64,000 bases of DNA, taken from positions 1-64,000 of the forward strand of contig NZ_VUOD01000007.1 in the NCBI RefSeq assembly GCF_008386465.1, in the 5' to 3' direction. Source of the stretch: Arenimonas fontis. Lineage in GTDB: Bacteria; Pseudomonadota; Gammaproteobacteria; Xanthomonadales; Xanthomonadaceae. The notes under the pieces are model-generated. The model searched no databases. It was given only the letters and a program-made list of their open reading frames with translations, and was not told the origin of the DNA. Positions 21,401-30,052 of the stretch are shown here, one piece after another. Made by a program: the position numbers and the translations under genes. The stretch's first letter is position 1, and each line of letters begins with the position of its first letter.

Positions 21401-21905
21401 CGCCGGCTTCGCGCACAAGGAGAAAGAGGACGGTCTGGGTTTCCGCGACCGCCTTCCGCTCTACCTGGCCTGGGCCCTGTGCCGGCTGGCGCCGGAGAAC
21501 CTGAAGCGACGTGTGCGCGTGGTGGCGCTGACGACGAGACCGGGCGCCCCCGGATCCTGGCAGCGCGCGCTCGCCGATTGGGACGACGCCTTTCTCGCCG
21601 CCGACGCCGGCGAACAGGCGCGCATGCGCACGGTGCTGGAAACCAAGCTGGCCTTCCTGCTCGATGCCGCCACGATGCCGCCTTCGCAGCCCTGGCCCTG
21701 GTTCCCGCGCACCAGCTGGGCCCTGGCCAATGATCCGGACAAGGCGGTGGATGCCTGGAAACGCGAACGCAGCTGGGCGCCGTCCTACGCGCAACTGCTC
21801 GGCCGCGGCATCGACCTGGATGCCGATGACCGCTGGCGCTCCCTGCTGGGCGAGGCGGCGCAGCTGATGTGGCAGGCCATGCAGCCCTGGGAGCAGCCGG
21901 CATGA
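18486..21905 (+). CDS. recC: Exodeoxyribonuclease V gamma subunit
   Basis: 1139 residues. RecC is the scaffold and Chi-recognition subunit of RecBCD, which processes double-strand ends for RecA. The N-terminus (GITVFRASRLEALLQPL) is the family start after a 12-residue extension. Fold landmarks include VIAAHPGMRQWLSGALA, HVFGLSHLAPAELAVLRALAAHRPV, and the downstream ITVCGMVPQRAIPFRVVAVLGLNEGEYPRR, equivalent to the inactivated helicase motifs of RecC. Length matches the family. No strong ribosome site precedes the ATG (GAAGG is adjacent), so the start is moderately supported. The stop overlaps recB by ATGA. Confidence 0.93.
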   Translation: MSGDWKQRASEGITVFRASRLEALLQPLDFLLGEQRPDGLLTPQTVIAAHPGMRQWLSGALAKHRGGEGIVANIDILLPSTFLDRLAVEVLGQEATSPAAWRRPQLRWRLFELLATPPDPSLRERLAGPDGERRRFQLADRLARIHTQYMAYRPDWLAEWAKGRVAFREAGFHPALWQALSRQIHEPHRGERLAELARRLRGDDVRLAASDPLHVFGLSHLAPAELAVLRALAAHRPVVFYLPDPCREYWGGLVSDRARLRALAEAPFGAEAETVFLGQHHPLLAAWGRLGQHFMLQMQSLDAQIDLRHFRDERDHDEPPKNLLERLQESIRRLDPALLAEDPRPPEQRRGDASLRVHRCHSRLRELEALRDALLRARRDDPTIEPQDMVVMAPKIADYLPLLPAVFGAPGDPEAPLPYHLADVPVARARPLFKAFRQLLALPGSRTTAAELMDFVAQPDVARRLGLDEDGLALLENALAQARAAWGLDPATRAAQGVPDTPEHTLAWAMDRLLASHVHGEQAPEAVLQVGTDRIAPVPGIGNVGAVLGALDHLLQQLAQLRADATAPRKASAWAQRLEAVLEALFQPDPEDPSSREAMDELRGLLRRLASEPGEAGLDPEIGFPVVRQCLEEAMAAVPERQRFLAGGVTVCGMVPQRAIPFRVVAVLGLNEGEYPRRDSDAGLDPIGRPGLRRLGDRDVRSDDRYLFLETVMSARDRLHLSHVAFDAKDGSARNPAAPLAELMAALPRSDWQDPLQPEAEASPAWQVTHPLQPFDEACFGDDPALRSFSREFAAMVGGEADRPTLLTPALPPPPDGTSVIELDRLMRWARDPAKLVLADGLRARLDGLGERRLEVDEPLEARLDFLDRQAQQLCERALSDPGFSLDEPPPEHLRLAGVLPAGALGAKTWQKEQELAQRLVDVARGREDATELFTPTLAPQVQPAITRQVGRHTLLGELANVRGRDDWLFVFAGFAHKEKEDGLGFRDRLPLYLAWALCRLAPENLKRRVRVVALTTRPGAPGSWQRALADWDDAFLAADAGEQARMRTVLETKLAFLLDAATMPPSQPWPWFPRTSWALANDPDKAVDAWKRERSWAPSYAQLLGRGIDLDADDRWRSLLGEAAQLMWQAMQPWEQPA

Positions 21906-24900
21906 GCGCGGTCGGTCAGGTGGCGAGTTGGCGCGAGCTGGAGCTGGGGCCCGGCGGCCGTTCCCTGGTCGAGGCCAGCGCCGGCACCGGCAAGACCTGG
22001 ACCATCGGCGTGCTCTGGCTGCGCCTGCTGCTGGAGCGGGGGGAAGAACTCGGCGTCGAGCGCATCGTCGTCACCACCTTCACCGAGGCGGCCGCACAGG
22101 AGTTGCGCGAACGCCTGCGCCGGCGCCTGCGCGAAGCCCTCGATCTCGCCGCCGGAGCCGTGCCGGAAGCGCCGGACGAAGGCGAGGCCTGGCTGCTTTC
22201 GCGCTGGCAGGACGAGGCCTGTCGGGCCCGCGACCTGCGCCGCCTGCGCCTGGCCTTGGCCGATTTCGACCGCGCGCCGATCGGCACCCTGCACGGCCTC
22301 TGCCAGCGCATCCTCAGCGAGCATCCGCTGGAGAGCGGCCAGGCCTTCGAGCCCGGCGAACCCGCCTCCGGCAAGGCCCTGCTGGAGGAACTGGCCCGCG
22401 ACGCCTGGCGCGTGCTGCGTCAGGGCGACGACACGCCGCTGCACGAGGCCGGTCTGCAGGACATCGGTCTGGAAGAGTTCACCCGCGTGCTGGGCGAGCT
22501 GCTGCGGCCGGGCGTGCGCATCGTCGCGCCGGAGGAAACGCTGGAAGAGGTGCGCCTGGCGCTGGCACCGTCGTTGGCCGGACCGCTGCGCGAGGTGGTC
22601 GCGCAGCTGGAGTGGTTCACGCGCAAGAACGCCGTACTGCGGACGAGCCTGGAAGAGCTGGGGCAGTGGCTGGAAACCGGTGTCTGGCCCAATGACAGCA
22701 AGAAACCCACGCAAGAGAAGATGGACGAGCGCTTCAAGCTGCTCACCGCCTTCGAGCTGGAAAAACAGGTGAAGGACGACCGCCAGGCCGATTTCCTGGC
22801 ACTGCCGGCCATCGCCAGCCTGCGCGCGGCCTGGCCGCGGTTCCTCGCCTCCCGCCACGGCGCCGCGTTGCGCTTCTGGGCGCAGCAGGTGCAACGCGTC
22901 GGCGAATGGCGCGAGGCACGCCTGGCCGCACGCGGCCAGCTCACCTTCGACGAGATGATCCGCCGCGCCCACGCCGCCATCAGCGCCAACCCGGCCCTGG
23001 CCGATGTCCTGTTCGCCGACTGGCCGGCGGCGCTGGTGGACGAGTTCCAGGACACCGACGCCCAGCAATACGGCATCCTCGACCGCATCTATCGCGACGG
23101 CGGCGGCCTGCCGCGTGGGCGCCTGGTGATGATCGGCGACCCCAAGCAGGCCATCTACGGCTTCCGCGGTGGCGACGTGCACGCCTACCTGCGCGCCAGC
23201 CGCGATGCCGGCGAACATCTGCCGCTGGCCACCAACCACCGCTCCTCGCGCGCCTACGTGGCGGCGCTGAACGCGCTGTTCGCCGCCGCCGGCAACGAAT
23301 TGAGCACGACCGGGCGGGGCGGGATCGCCTACCACCCGGTCGCCGCCAGCGACCGCCAGGACAAGACGCCCTACCTGATCGGCGGCCAGCCGGCGCAGGC
23401 GCCGCTGGTGCTGCACCTGCTGGAGGAGGCGCCGCCGTCCCAGCCCGAGCGCCGGCAGCGGGCACTGAAGGCCTGCGCGAACCACATCGCCGCCCTGCTC
23501 GCCGACCCGGCGCACACCCTGGTGCGCAAGCGGGGCAAGGAACACCTGCCGGAACGCGTCGCTCCCGGCGACATTGCCGTGCTGCTGCCTGGCAATGCCG
23601 ACATCGTCCGCCTGCGCCGCGAGCTGCTGGCCCTGGGTGTGCCCTGCGTCGGCGGCGCCCGCGCCAGCGTGCTGGACAGCGACTGGGCCTTCGAACTGCA
23701 GGTACTGCTGCAAGCCATCGCCGCCGAAGCGGATGAAACGGCCCTGCGCGCCGCCATGCTGACCCGGCTCTGGGGCGGCGACCTCGCGGCGGTGCAGGCA
23801 CTGGAACAGGACGCCGCCGCGCTCGATGCCGCCGCCGACCGTCTGCATCGCCTGCGCCAGCTGTGGCGGCGCCAGGGTGTGCTGGCGGCCGTGCTGGCCA
23901 TGGCCGGGGAAGCGGCGCCCCGCCTGCTGGCGCATCCCGGCGGCGAACGCGACCTAACCGATCTGCGCCACCTCGGCGAACTGCTGCAGGCGCAGAGCGA
24001 GCGTGGCCTGGGCCCGCACGCGCTGCTGGCCTGGCTCGGCGAACAACGCAGCGAGGCCGACAGCGAAGCGCCCGACAGCGAGCAGCGGCAGCTGCGCATC
24101 GAATCCGACGCCCACCGCGTGCAGCTGATGACCCTGCATGGCGCCAAGGGCCTGGAGTTCCCGATCGTGTTCCTGCCGCTGCTGTGGAACCACCAGCACA
24201 AGGGGGGCGGCAAGGGGCCGTGGCTGGTTCCGGACCCGGACGTGCCCGGCCGCGTGGCACGGCTGGATGCCGGGGCCGCCGACTGGCACCGCCAGGAGGC
24301 CCAGGACGAGCGCTTCCGCACGCTGTACGTGGCGCTCACCCGTGCCATCCACGCCTGCCACGTCTACGCGCTGCCGCCGGACCGGCCGGCGAAGAAGGGC
24401 AGCCAGGCGGCCCTGGGCGACCCGGAGCGGGCGCCGCTGGACGCCTTGCTGGAACGCCTGGGTCTGCCAGGCCGACGCCCGCTGATCGAGGGCGTGCAAT
24501 GGCGTGAGGGTTGGCCGGAGGAGGGCGTCGCGCCGCTGTCCTTGCCGACGGCATCTCCGCGCCGCGAGGCGCTCGAGCCGCCGCCGCCGGCGCCCCCGCG
24601 CCATCGCCTCAGTTTCTCCGCCCTGATCGGCGGCGCGCATGCGCGCGCGCTGGACGAGGCCGCGGCCGACGACGAACAGGAAGCGCCGCTGCTGGAACCG
24701 GTCGAGGCCGAGCCCGAGCCGGCGCATCCGGAACTGCTGGCCCTGTCCGCCCTGCGCGGTACCGCCTTCGGCAATGCCGTGCATGCCAGTTTCGAGCTTC
24801 GCGATCACGGCAAGCCGCTGCGTGGGCAGCTGGAGCTGGTCGGCCGGCAACTGGCGCGTTTTGGCGTGCGCTCCAGCAGCGAACCCGTCAACGTGCTGGT

Positions 24901-25471
24901 GCCGCGCCTGGCCGCGCGCCTGGACGCGGCGTTGCAGGCGGAACTGCTGCCGGGCCTGTGCCTGGCCGAGGTGCCGCCGGAGAAGCAACGCGCCGAGATG
25001 GCCTTCCACTTTGCCCTCGACGGCGCCCGCCTCGATGCACTGCGTCGCGCCTGCGCCGAACATGGTGAGCCGACGCTGGTGCCGCCGCTGGGCCTGGCCG
25101 CCCTGCGCGGCCTGATGACCGGCAAGGTGGACCTGATTTTCGAACACGCCGGCTGCGTGCACGTGCTGGACTACAAGGGCAACTGGCTGGGTGAGCGCCT
25201 CTCCGACTACCGCGGCGAGGCCCTGCGCCAGGCCATGGATCGCAGCCATTACCGGCTGCAGGCGCTGCTCTACACCCTGGCCCTGCACCGCTACCTGCGC
25301 CAGCGCCTCGCCGGTTACGCGCCGGAACGGCACCTGGGCGAGGCCATCTACCTGTTCGTCCGCGCCGCCGGCCTGGCGCCGGGCGCGGGCGTGTGGAGCC
25401 GGCGTTTCGATCCGGCGCTGCTGGCGGCGGTGGACGGCGTCTTCGCCGGCCGTGGGGAGATGGCGGCATGA
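21902..25471 (+). CDS. recB: Exodeoxyribonuclease V beta subunit (3'-5' helicase/nuclease)
   Basis: 1189 residues from the ATG at 21902, which overlaps recC's TGA. Superfamily 1 helicase motifs are intact: Walker A EASAGTGKTW (motif I), LVDEFQDTDAQQY (II), IGDPKQAIYGFRGGD (III), VQLMTLHGAKGLEFPIVFLPL (V) and LYVALTRAIHA (VI). The C-terminal nuclease domain has GTAFGNAVHA, the metal-binding Asp in GLMTGKVDLIF and the Asp/Lys of VLDYKGNWLG, the catalytic trio. This supports an active nuclease. It serves recombinational repair and degradation of foreign linear DNA. Confidence 0.96.
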   Translation: MSAVGQVASWRELELGPGGRSLVEASAGTGKTWTIGVLWLRLLLERGEELGVERIVVTTFTEAAAQELRERLRRRLREALDLAAGAVPEAPDEGEAWLLSRWQDEACRARDLRRLRLALADFDRAPIGTLHGLCQRILSEHPLESGQAFEPGEPASGKALLEELARDAWRVLRQGDDTPLHEAGLQDIGLEEFTRVLGELLRPGVRIVAPEETLEEVRLALAPSLAGPLREVVAQLEWFTRKNAVLRTSLEELGQWLETGVWPNDSKKPTQEKMDERFKLLTAFELEKQVKDDRQADFLALPAIASLRAAWPRFLASRHGAALRFWAQQVQRVGEWREARLAARGQLTFDEMIRRAHAAISANPALADVLFADWPAALVDEFQDTDAQQYGILDRIYRDGGGLPRGRLVMIGDPKQAIYGFRGGDVHAYLRASRDAGEHLPLATNHRSSRAYVAALNALFAAAGNELSTTGRGGIAYHPVAASDRQDKTPYLIGGQPAQAPLVLHLLEEAPPSQPERRQRALKACANHIAALLADPAHTLVRKRGKEHLPERVAPGDIAVLLPGNADIVRLRRELLALGVPCVGGARASVLDSDWAFELQVLLQAIAAEADETALRAAMLTRLWGGDLAAVQALEQDAAALDAAADRLHRLRQLWRRQGVLAAVLAMAGEAAPRLLAHPGGERDLTDLRHLGELLQAQSERGLGPHALLAWLGEQRSEADSEAPDSEQRQLRIESDAHRVQLMTLHGAKGLEFPIVFLPLLWNHQHKGGGKGPWLVPDPDVPGRVARLDAGAADWHRQEAQDERFRTLYVALTRAIHACHVYALPPDRPAKKGSQAALGDPERAPLDALLERLGLPGRRPLIEGVQWREGWPEEGVAPLSLPTASPRREALEPPPPAPPRHRLSFSALIGGAHARALDEAAADDEQEAPLLEPVEAEPEPAHPELLALSALRGTAFGNAVHASFELRDHGKPLRGQLELVGRQLARFGVRSSSEPVNVLVPRLAARLDAALQAELLPGLCLAEVPPEKQRAEMAFHFALDGARLDALRRACAEHGEPTLVPPLGLAALRGLMTGKVDLIFEHAGCVHVLDYKGNWLGERLSDYRGEALRQAMDRSHYRLQALLYTLALHRYLRQRLAGYAPERHLGEAIYLFVRAAGLAPGAGVWSRRFDPALLAAVDGVFAGRGEMAA

Positions 25472-27195
25472 ACTGGCTCGACTACGCGCAGCCGCCGCGC
25501 CTGGAGCTGGAAGGCCGCCTGCAGGAACGCGCGCTCGGCCGCGCCATGGCGCGCTGGGTGCAGTCGCATGGCGGCGGCGCCGTGCTGGCCGAACTGGCGG
25601 CCCGTGCCGCCGTCGCCGAACTGCATGGCGACACCGCCCTGGCGCCGCTGGATGGCGAACGGTGCCAGGCCATCGCCGGCGAAAGCATGGTCGGCGATGG
25701 TCGCGAAACGAGGCCCTTCGTCCTCGACGCCGCCGGCCGCTTCTACCTCTGGCGCAACTACGTGCACGAATGCGAGGTGGCGGCGCTGATCGGCGAACGC
25801 CGCCGCGCCGCCACGCCGCTGCCCGTGGACGAGGCTGGGCTGGCGGCGCTGTTCCCCGGCGGAGATCCCGCCCGCGACGGCGCCCAGCGCGAGGCGGTGC
25901 GCGCGGTCGGCGGCCGCCGCCTGTTCGTGCTGACCGGCGGCCCCGGTACCGGCAAGACCACCACCGTGCTGCGCATGCTGCTGCGCCTGGCGCGCGACGG
26001 CATCGCCGCCCGCGACGGCATCGCCGTGGCCGCGCCCACCGGCAAGGCGGCACAGCGCCTGGTGCAGTCGCTGCGGCAGGAATCGGCGCGCCTGCGCGAA
26101 CAGCTGCCGGCCGACTGGGCGCCGTATTTCGAGCTGCTGCCGGCCAGCGAAGCGCTGACCGTGCATCGCCTGCTGGGCTGGTCGCCCGGCCGCCAGGCCT
26201 ACGGCCGCGGCCCCGACTCGCCGATCAGCGCCGGCGTGGTGGTGGTGGACGAGGCCTCGATGCTGGACCTGGCGCAACTGCGCGCCCTGCTGCGGGCGCT
26301 GTCGCCGACCGCCACCCTGGTGCTGGTGGGTGATGCCGACCAGCTCGATCCGGTCGGCGCCGGTTCGGTGCTCGGCGATCTGGTCTCCGTGCTGGAAGCG
26401 CAGCAGGCACCGGAACTGGTGCGCCTGCGCCACAGCTTCCGCGCCGATTCGCGCCTGTTGCCGGTGCTGGAAGCCGTGCGCCTGGGCCAGGCCAAGGCCC
26501 TGCAGGCGGCGCTTGCCGCGGCCGGCGGGCAGGGCAGGGCGCATCCGGTGGAAAACAGCGCCGAACTGGCGCGCGTGCTGCGCCGCTGGGCCGACGGCCT
26601 GGCCGAGGCCGGTTCGCCGGCACCGCTGGCGGGCGACGAAGCCGCGGCGGCGACGAAGGCGCTGCGCGCCCTGGCCGAGCGGCAACTGCTGGCGGCCCTG
26701 CGCGAAGGCAGCTTCGGCACCGAGGCCATCAATGCCGCCATCGAGCGTCACCTGCGCCAGCGCTGGCAGGTGCCGGCCGATGCCCCCTGGTACCCGGGCC
26801 GGGCGGTGATGGTCACCCGCAACGATTACGGGCTGCGCCTGTTCAACGGCGACATCGGCCTCTGTCTGCGCGGCGCCGACGGCCGCCTGCGCGTCTGGTT
26901 CGAGACCGAGGCCGGGGCCCGCGCCTTCGCCCCGGGCGCGCTGCCGGCGCACGAGCCGGCCTTCGCCATCACCATCCACAAGAGCCAGGGCAGCGAATAC
27001 GATCAGGCTGCCGTGCTGCTGCCGCCGGACCCGGAGCACCGCATCCTGTCCCGGCAGCTGCTCTACACCGGCCTGTCCCGGGCCCGGCGCGCGTTGGAGC
27101 TGTGGGCGCCGCAGGACAGCCTGGACGCCGCCCTGGCCCGGCCGGCGCGCCGGGCCGGCGGCCTGGCCGAGCGGTTGGCGGCGGCAGGGCCTTAG
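25468..27195 (+). CDS. recD: Exodeoxyribonuclease V alpha subunit (5'-3' helicase)
   Basis: 575 residues from the ATG at 25468 overlapping the recB stop. An N-terminal RecC-binding helical domain is followed by SF1B helicase motifs: Walker A TGGPGTGKTT, Walker B VVVVDEASMLDL, GDADQLDPVGAGSVLGDL, LRHSFRADSR, and the C-terminal HKSQGSEYDQAAVLLP and LYTGLSRARRALELW. The family length is about 600, so it is complete. A second start at 25393 would give 25 extra residues without support. The stop overlaps the convergent LysR gene by 4 bases. Confidence 0.95.
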   Translation: MNWLDYAQPPRLELEGRLQERALGRAMARWVQSHGGGAVLAELAARAAVAELHGDTALAPLDGERCQAIAGESMVGDGRETRPFVLDAAGRFYLWRNYVHECEVAALIGERRRAATPLPVDEAGLAALFPGGDPARDGAQREAVRAVGGRRLFVLTGGPGTGKTTTVLRMLLRLARDGIAARDGIAVAAPTGKAAQRLVQSLRQESARLREQLPADWAPYFELLPASEALTVHRLLGWSPGRQAYGRGPDSPISAGVVVVDEASMLDLAQLRALLRALSPTATLVLVGDADQLDPVGAGSVLGDLVSVLEAQQAPELVRLRHSFRADSRLLPVLEAVRLGQAKALQAALAAAGGQGRAHPVENSAELARVLRRWADGLAEAGSPAPLAGDEAAAATKALRALAERQLLAALREGSFGTEAINAAIERHLRQRWQVPADAPWYPGRAVMVTRNDYGLRLFNGDIGLCLRGADGRLRVWFETEAGARAFAPGALPAHEPAFAITIHKSQGSEYDQAAVLLPPDPEHRILSRQLLYTGLSRARRALELWAPQDSLDAALARPARRAGGLAERLAAAGP

Positions 27196-28091
27196 CCACG
27201 GTCGTCGTGCCGCAATCGCGGATCGGCCGACAGGCTCTGGTACAGGTGATCGGTGAGCGCGCGCACCCGGGCATTGCGCCGCAGGTCCGGATGCGTCAGT
27301 ACCCAGACCTGGGTGTCGAACTCCGGCGGTGGCGGCCGCAGCCGCACCAGCCCCGGCAGGCTCTCGGCTACGGGGCACAGCAGCCAGCCGACGCCAAAGC
27401 CCTCGGCGACCGCGCGGGCCAGGCTCAGCAGCCCGTCCACCCGCAGCGCCACCCGGTCCGGGGGCACGTGACGGGCGATCCAGCGGGCCGACTCCAGGTG
27501 GGCAAGCGATTCCACATGACCGACCCAACGGTAGTCCGTCTCGTCCGCCGAGGGGCCCAGCGTGGCCAGGTAGGCCGAGGACGCGTACAGCGCCGTCTGC
27601 ACGCGGCCGACCCGCCGGCCGACCAGGTTTTCCGGCGGCCGGTTGGAGCCGCGCACCGCCACGTCCGCCTCGCGCCGGCCCAGGTTCAGGAAGTGGTTGT
27701 TGATCACCAGTTCCAGCTGCAGGGCGGGGTGGCGGGCGCGGAATGCCGCCAGGCCCGGCAGCAACAGCGTGTGCAGCAGGGTGTCCGGAGCGGTCAGGCG
27801 CAGGCTGCCGGCAAGCTGCAGGTCGCCGCCGGTGACCCGGCGTCTGGCGCCCTCCACCTGCTCGGCGAGGCCGGCCAGGGCGGCGGCCAGTTCCTGACCG
27901 CGCGACGTGGGCACGTAACCGCCGGGCCGCCGTTCGAACAGGCGGACCGACAGGCTGTTTTCCAGACTGGCGATGCGCCTCAGCACGGTCGAGTGGTTGA
28001 CGCCCAGCAACTGCGCCGCGGCGCCTACCGAGCCGCGCTCGCAGACCGCCAGGAAAAACTGCAGGTCGCTCCAATCGGCGTGCCGGGCCAT
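27192..28091 (-). CDS. LysR-family transcriptional regulator
   Basis: 299 residues from ATG 28091. An N-terminal winged helix (DWSDLQFFLAVCERGSVGAAAQLLGVNHSTVLRRIASLENSLSVRLFERRPGGYVPTSRG) is followed by a type 2 periplasmic-binding-like effector domain. The pattern (VNHSTVLRRI) is that of the LysR group that often regulates adjacent divergent genes. It is divergent from the oxidoreductase at 28204, and the 112 bp between them hold a direct repeat of GTATGCA (28113, 28134), a plausible operator. Effector unknown. The gene may repress itself and control the oxidoreductase; this is inferred from the layout. Confidence 0.9.
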   Translation of the reverse strand: MARHADWSDLQFFLAVCERGSVGAAAQLLGVNHSTVLRRIASLENSLSVRLFERRPGGYVPTSRGQELAAALAGLAEQVEGARRRVTGGDLQLAGSLRLTAPDTLLHTLLLPGLAAFRARHPALQLELVINNHFLNLGRREADVAVRGSNRPPENLVGRRVGRVQTALYASSAYLATLGPSADETDYRWVGHVESLAHLESARWIARHVPPDRVALRVDGLLSLARAVAEGFGVGWLLCPVAESLPGLVRLRPPPPEFDTQVWVLTHPDLRRNARVRALTDHLYQSLSADPRLRHDDRG

Positions 28092-28112
28092 GTGCCTCCC
28101 CCGGGGGACAGG

Positions 28113-28141
28113 GTATGCAAAAACGCATGTTAGGTATGCAT
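28113..28141. promoter_or_regulatory. Candidate LysR operator in the divergent intergenic region
   Basis: GTATGCA occurs at 28113-28119 and 28134-28140, 21 bp apart (two helical turns). The first copy also forms the palindrome ATGC-AAAAAC-GCAT (28115-28128), and the second forms ATGCAT. LysR tetramers often bind two sites spaced two turns apart. The site begins 22 bp upstream of the lysR ATG. Confidence 0.5.
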
Positions 28142-28203
28142 GAATCGCGAGTTTACCCGCGAATTCGCCGGAGGGAGGATGCCGCACCCCCCCGCTCCGG
28201 AGC

Positions 28204-29358
28204 ATGCCCATGTCCCATCGCCCTTCCGCCCAGCCCCTGCCGTCGTCCGTCCAAGCCCCTTCGTCGTCCGCCCAAGCTCCTTCGTCGTCCGCCCAAGCTC
28301 CTTCGTCGTCCGGTGCTGTCGCGCCGGTGGCGACGGACGCCATCGCCTACCGCCTCGTGCGCGGGGCCGGCATCGGCGCTTTGCAAGCGGTCCGCCGCCC
28401 CCGACGCGCGCCCGGGCCCGGCGAGCTGCGGATCGGCATTCGCGCCGTGGCCCTGAACCATCGCGACCTGATGTTTGCGGACGGCCGCTCCGGCCAGGGT
28501 GGCCCGGCCATCGTGCCGGCCTCGGACGCGGCCGGCGTGGTGCTGGAAGCCGGCCCCGGCGTCACCCTGTTCCGACCCGGCGACCGGGTGATCAGCAGCT
28601 TTTTCCCGGACTGGCTGGCCGGCCCGGTCACGACCGCCGCGACCGCCCGGGCCTTGGGCGGCAGCGTGGACGGCGTGTTGGCCGAGGAGGTCGTGTCGCC
28701 GGAAACCGCCTGGGTGCCGGCCCCGGCCCATCTCGATCCGGTCGAGGCGGCGACCCTGCCCTGTGCCGGCCTGACCGCCTGGCACGCGCTGTTCGAACTG
28801 GATCCGCTGCCGCCGGGCGCCACCGTCGCCCTGCTGGGCACCGGCGGGGTGTCGGTCTGGGCGCTGCAGCTGGCCAAGGCGGCGGGCCTGCGGGTGATCC
28901 TGACCTCGTCGGACGACGGCAAGCTGGAGCGGGCCCGGACCCTGGGCGCGGACTTCACCGTGAACTATCGGCGGGTGCCTGCCTGGGGCGCGGTACTGCG
29001 CGAGCTGGCAGGTGGCGAGGGCGTGGACCGGGTGCTGGACGTCGGCGGGCCGGTGACCCTGGCGCAGTCGGTGACGGCCCTGCGGCCGGGCGGCAGCGTG
29101 GCCGTGGTCGGCCGCCTGGGCGGTGGCGAGCCGGCGGCACTGGATCCGGCCGCCTTGTTCCTCGGCGGCAAGCGGCTGCTCGGGCTGATGGTCGGCAGCC
29201 GGGCCATGGCCCTGCGGTTCTCCCGTTTCGTGGAAACCGCCGGGCTGCGGCCGGTGATCGACCGGGTATTCCCGTTCGACCGGGCCGGAGACGCCTACCG
29301 GTCCCTGGCCGCGTCCCGGCACCTGGGCAAGGTGGTGATCGCGGCGGGCGAGGGCTGA
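28204..29358 (+). CDS. Medium-chain dehydrogenase/reductase family oxidoreductase
   Basis: 384 residues from ATG 28204 (a second in-frame ATG at 28210 is also possible). An N-terminal GroES-like domain has NHRDLMFADG and a SDAAGVV segment. A Rossmann nucleotide-binding domain follows, with a GTGGVSVWALQLAKAAG motif, and EAATLPCAGLTAWHALFE precedes it. The catalytic Zn Cys/His set is absent, as in quinone-oxidoreductase-like members, so it probably reduces C=C bonds or quinones with NADPH. The first 45 residues are an unusual Ser/Ala/Pro-rich tail made of repeats (28240-28312) that is unlikely to be part of the fold. A LysR gene is divergent. Substrate unknown. Confidence 0.8.
   Translation: MPMSHRPSAQPLPSSVQAPSSSAQAPSSSAQAPSSSGAVAPVATDAIAYRLVRGAGIGALQAVRRPRRAPGPGELRIGIRAVALNHRDLMFADGRSGQGGPAIVPASDAAGVVLEAGPGVTLFRPGDRVISSFFPDWLAGPVTTAATARALGGSVDGVLAEEVVSPETAWVPAPAHLDPVEAATLPCAGLTAWHALFELDPLPPGATVALLGTGGVSVWALQLAKAAGLRVILTSSDDGKLERARTLGADFTVNYRRVPAWGAVLRELAGGEGVDRVLDVGGPVTLAQSVTALRPGGSVAVVGRLGGGEPAALDPAALFLGGKRLLGLMVGSRAMALRFSRFVETAGLRPVIDRVFPFDRAGDAYRSLAASRHLGKVVIAAGEG
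28240..28312 (+). repeat. 21-bp tandem repeat near the oxidoreductase start
   Basis: Two exact copies of a 21-bp unit starting TCGTCGTCCGCCC (28261-28281 and 28282-28302) are preceded by a diverged copy (28240-28260) and followed by a partial copy from 28303. In frame, the units encode repeated Ser/Ala/Gln/Pro (AQAPSSS). The unit keeps the reading frame. Copy number may vary between strains. Confidence 0.85.
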
Positions 29359-29404
29359 GCCCGGCCACGTTGCCGGGGCGGCGTCCGGCGCGGACAATGC
29401 CGGC

Positions 29405-30034
29405 ATGCCCCTGATCATCGGCCGCCAGAGTTCCCACTACACCCGCGTGGTGCGCATGCTGGCCATCGAACTGGGCCTGGACTGCGCGCTGCGCCCCATC
29501 CACGACCTGCTCAGCGAGGATCCCGCCACCTTCGGCGGCAATCCGGCCCTGAAGTTGCCGGCCCTGCGCCTGGACGACGGCGCCGTGGTCTGGGGCAGCG
29601 GCAATGCCTGCCGGGCACTGGCGCGGCTGGCTGAGGGGGGCGAGGCGCGGGTGTTCTGGCCGGAGCAGGCACGCACGCCGCTGCCGATGAACGCCCACGA
29701 GCTGGTGGCGCATGCCATGGCGATGGAGGTGGAAGTGGTCTTCCACGAGATCGTCGCCGCTCGCCCGCCGGATGCCGCCTCGCGCAAGCGCCGGGCCAGC
29801 CTGGTGGGCAGCCTGGCCTGGCTGGATGGGCATCTGGCCGAGATCCGCGCCGGTTTCCACGAGGGGGTGTTGCCGCTGTTCGAGCTGCAGCTGTTCGCCC
29901 TGCTCGAGCACCTGCCCTTCCGCAACCCCATGGATATGCAGGGCTGGCCGGCCCTGCGCGGCTTCGTAGAGGAGTGGCGGCAGCGGCCCTCGGCGCAGGC
30001 CACGCCCTACCGTTTCGACGCGCCGGCGGAATAG
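29405..30034 (+). CDS. Glutathione S-transferase-like protein
   Basis: 209 residues. The N-terminus resembles a GST thioredoxin fold: PLIIGRQSSHYTRVVRMLAIELGLDCAL, then the cis-Pro region ALKLPALRL and a SGNACRAL motif. A helical C-terminal domain follows. The Ser-Ser-His of SSHYTRVV is where catalytic Ser or Cys would sit in many bacterial GSTs. Substrate unknown, and it may act on a small electrophile. No ribosome site is clear before the ATG, so the start is moderately supported. It is 46 bp downstream of the oxidoreductase on the same strand, possibly cotranscribed. Confidence 0.75.
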   Translation: MPLIIGRQSSHYTRVVRMLAIELGLDCALRPIHDLLSEDPATFGGNPALKLPALRLDDGAVVWGSGNACRALARLAEGGEARVFWPEQARTPLPMNAHELVAHAMAMEVEVVFHEIVAARPPDAASRKRRASLVGSLAWLDGHLAEIRAGFHEGVLPLFELQLFALLEHLPFRNPMDMQGWPALRGFVEEWRQRPSAQATPYRFDAPAE

Positions 30035-30052
30035 CGGGCTGACGGGTTTTCC

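Noticed and set aside
28240-28312. Possible CRISPR or phase-variable array
   Set aside because: Units are contiguous with no unique spacers; simple in-frame coding tandem repeat.
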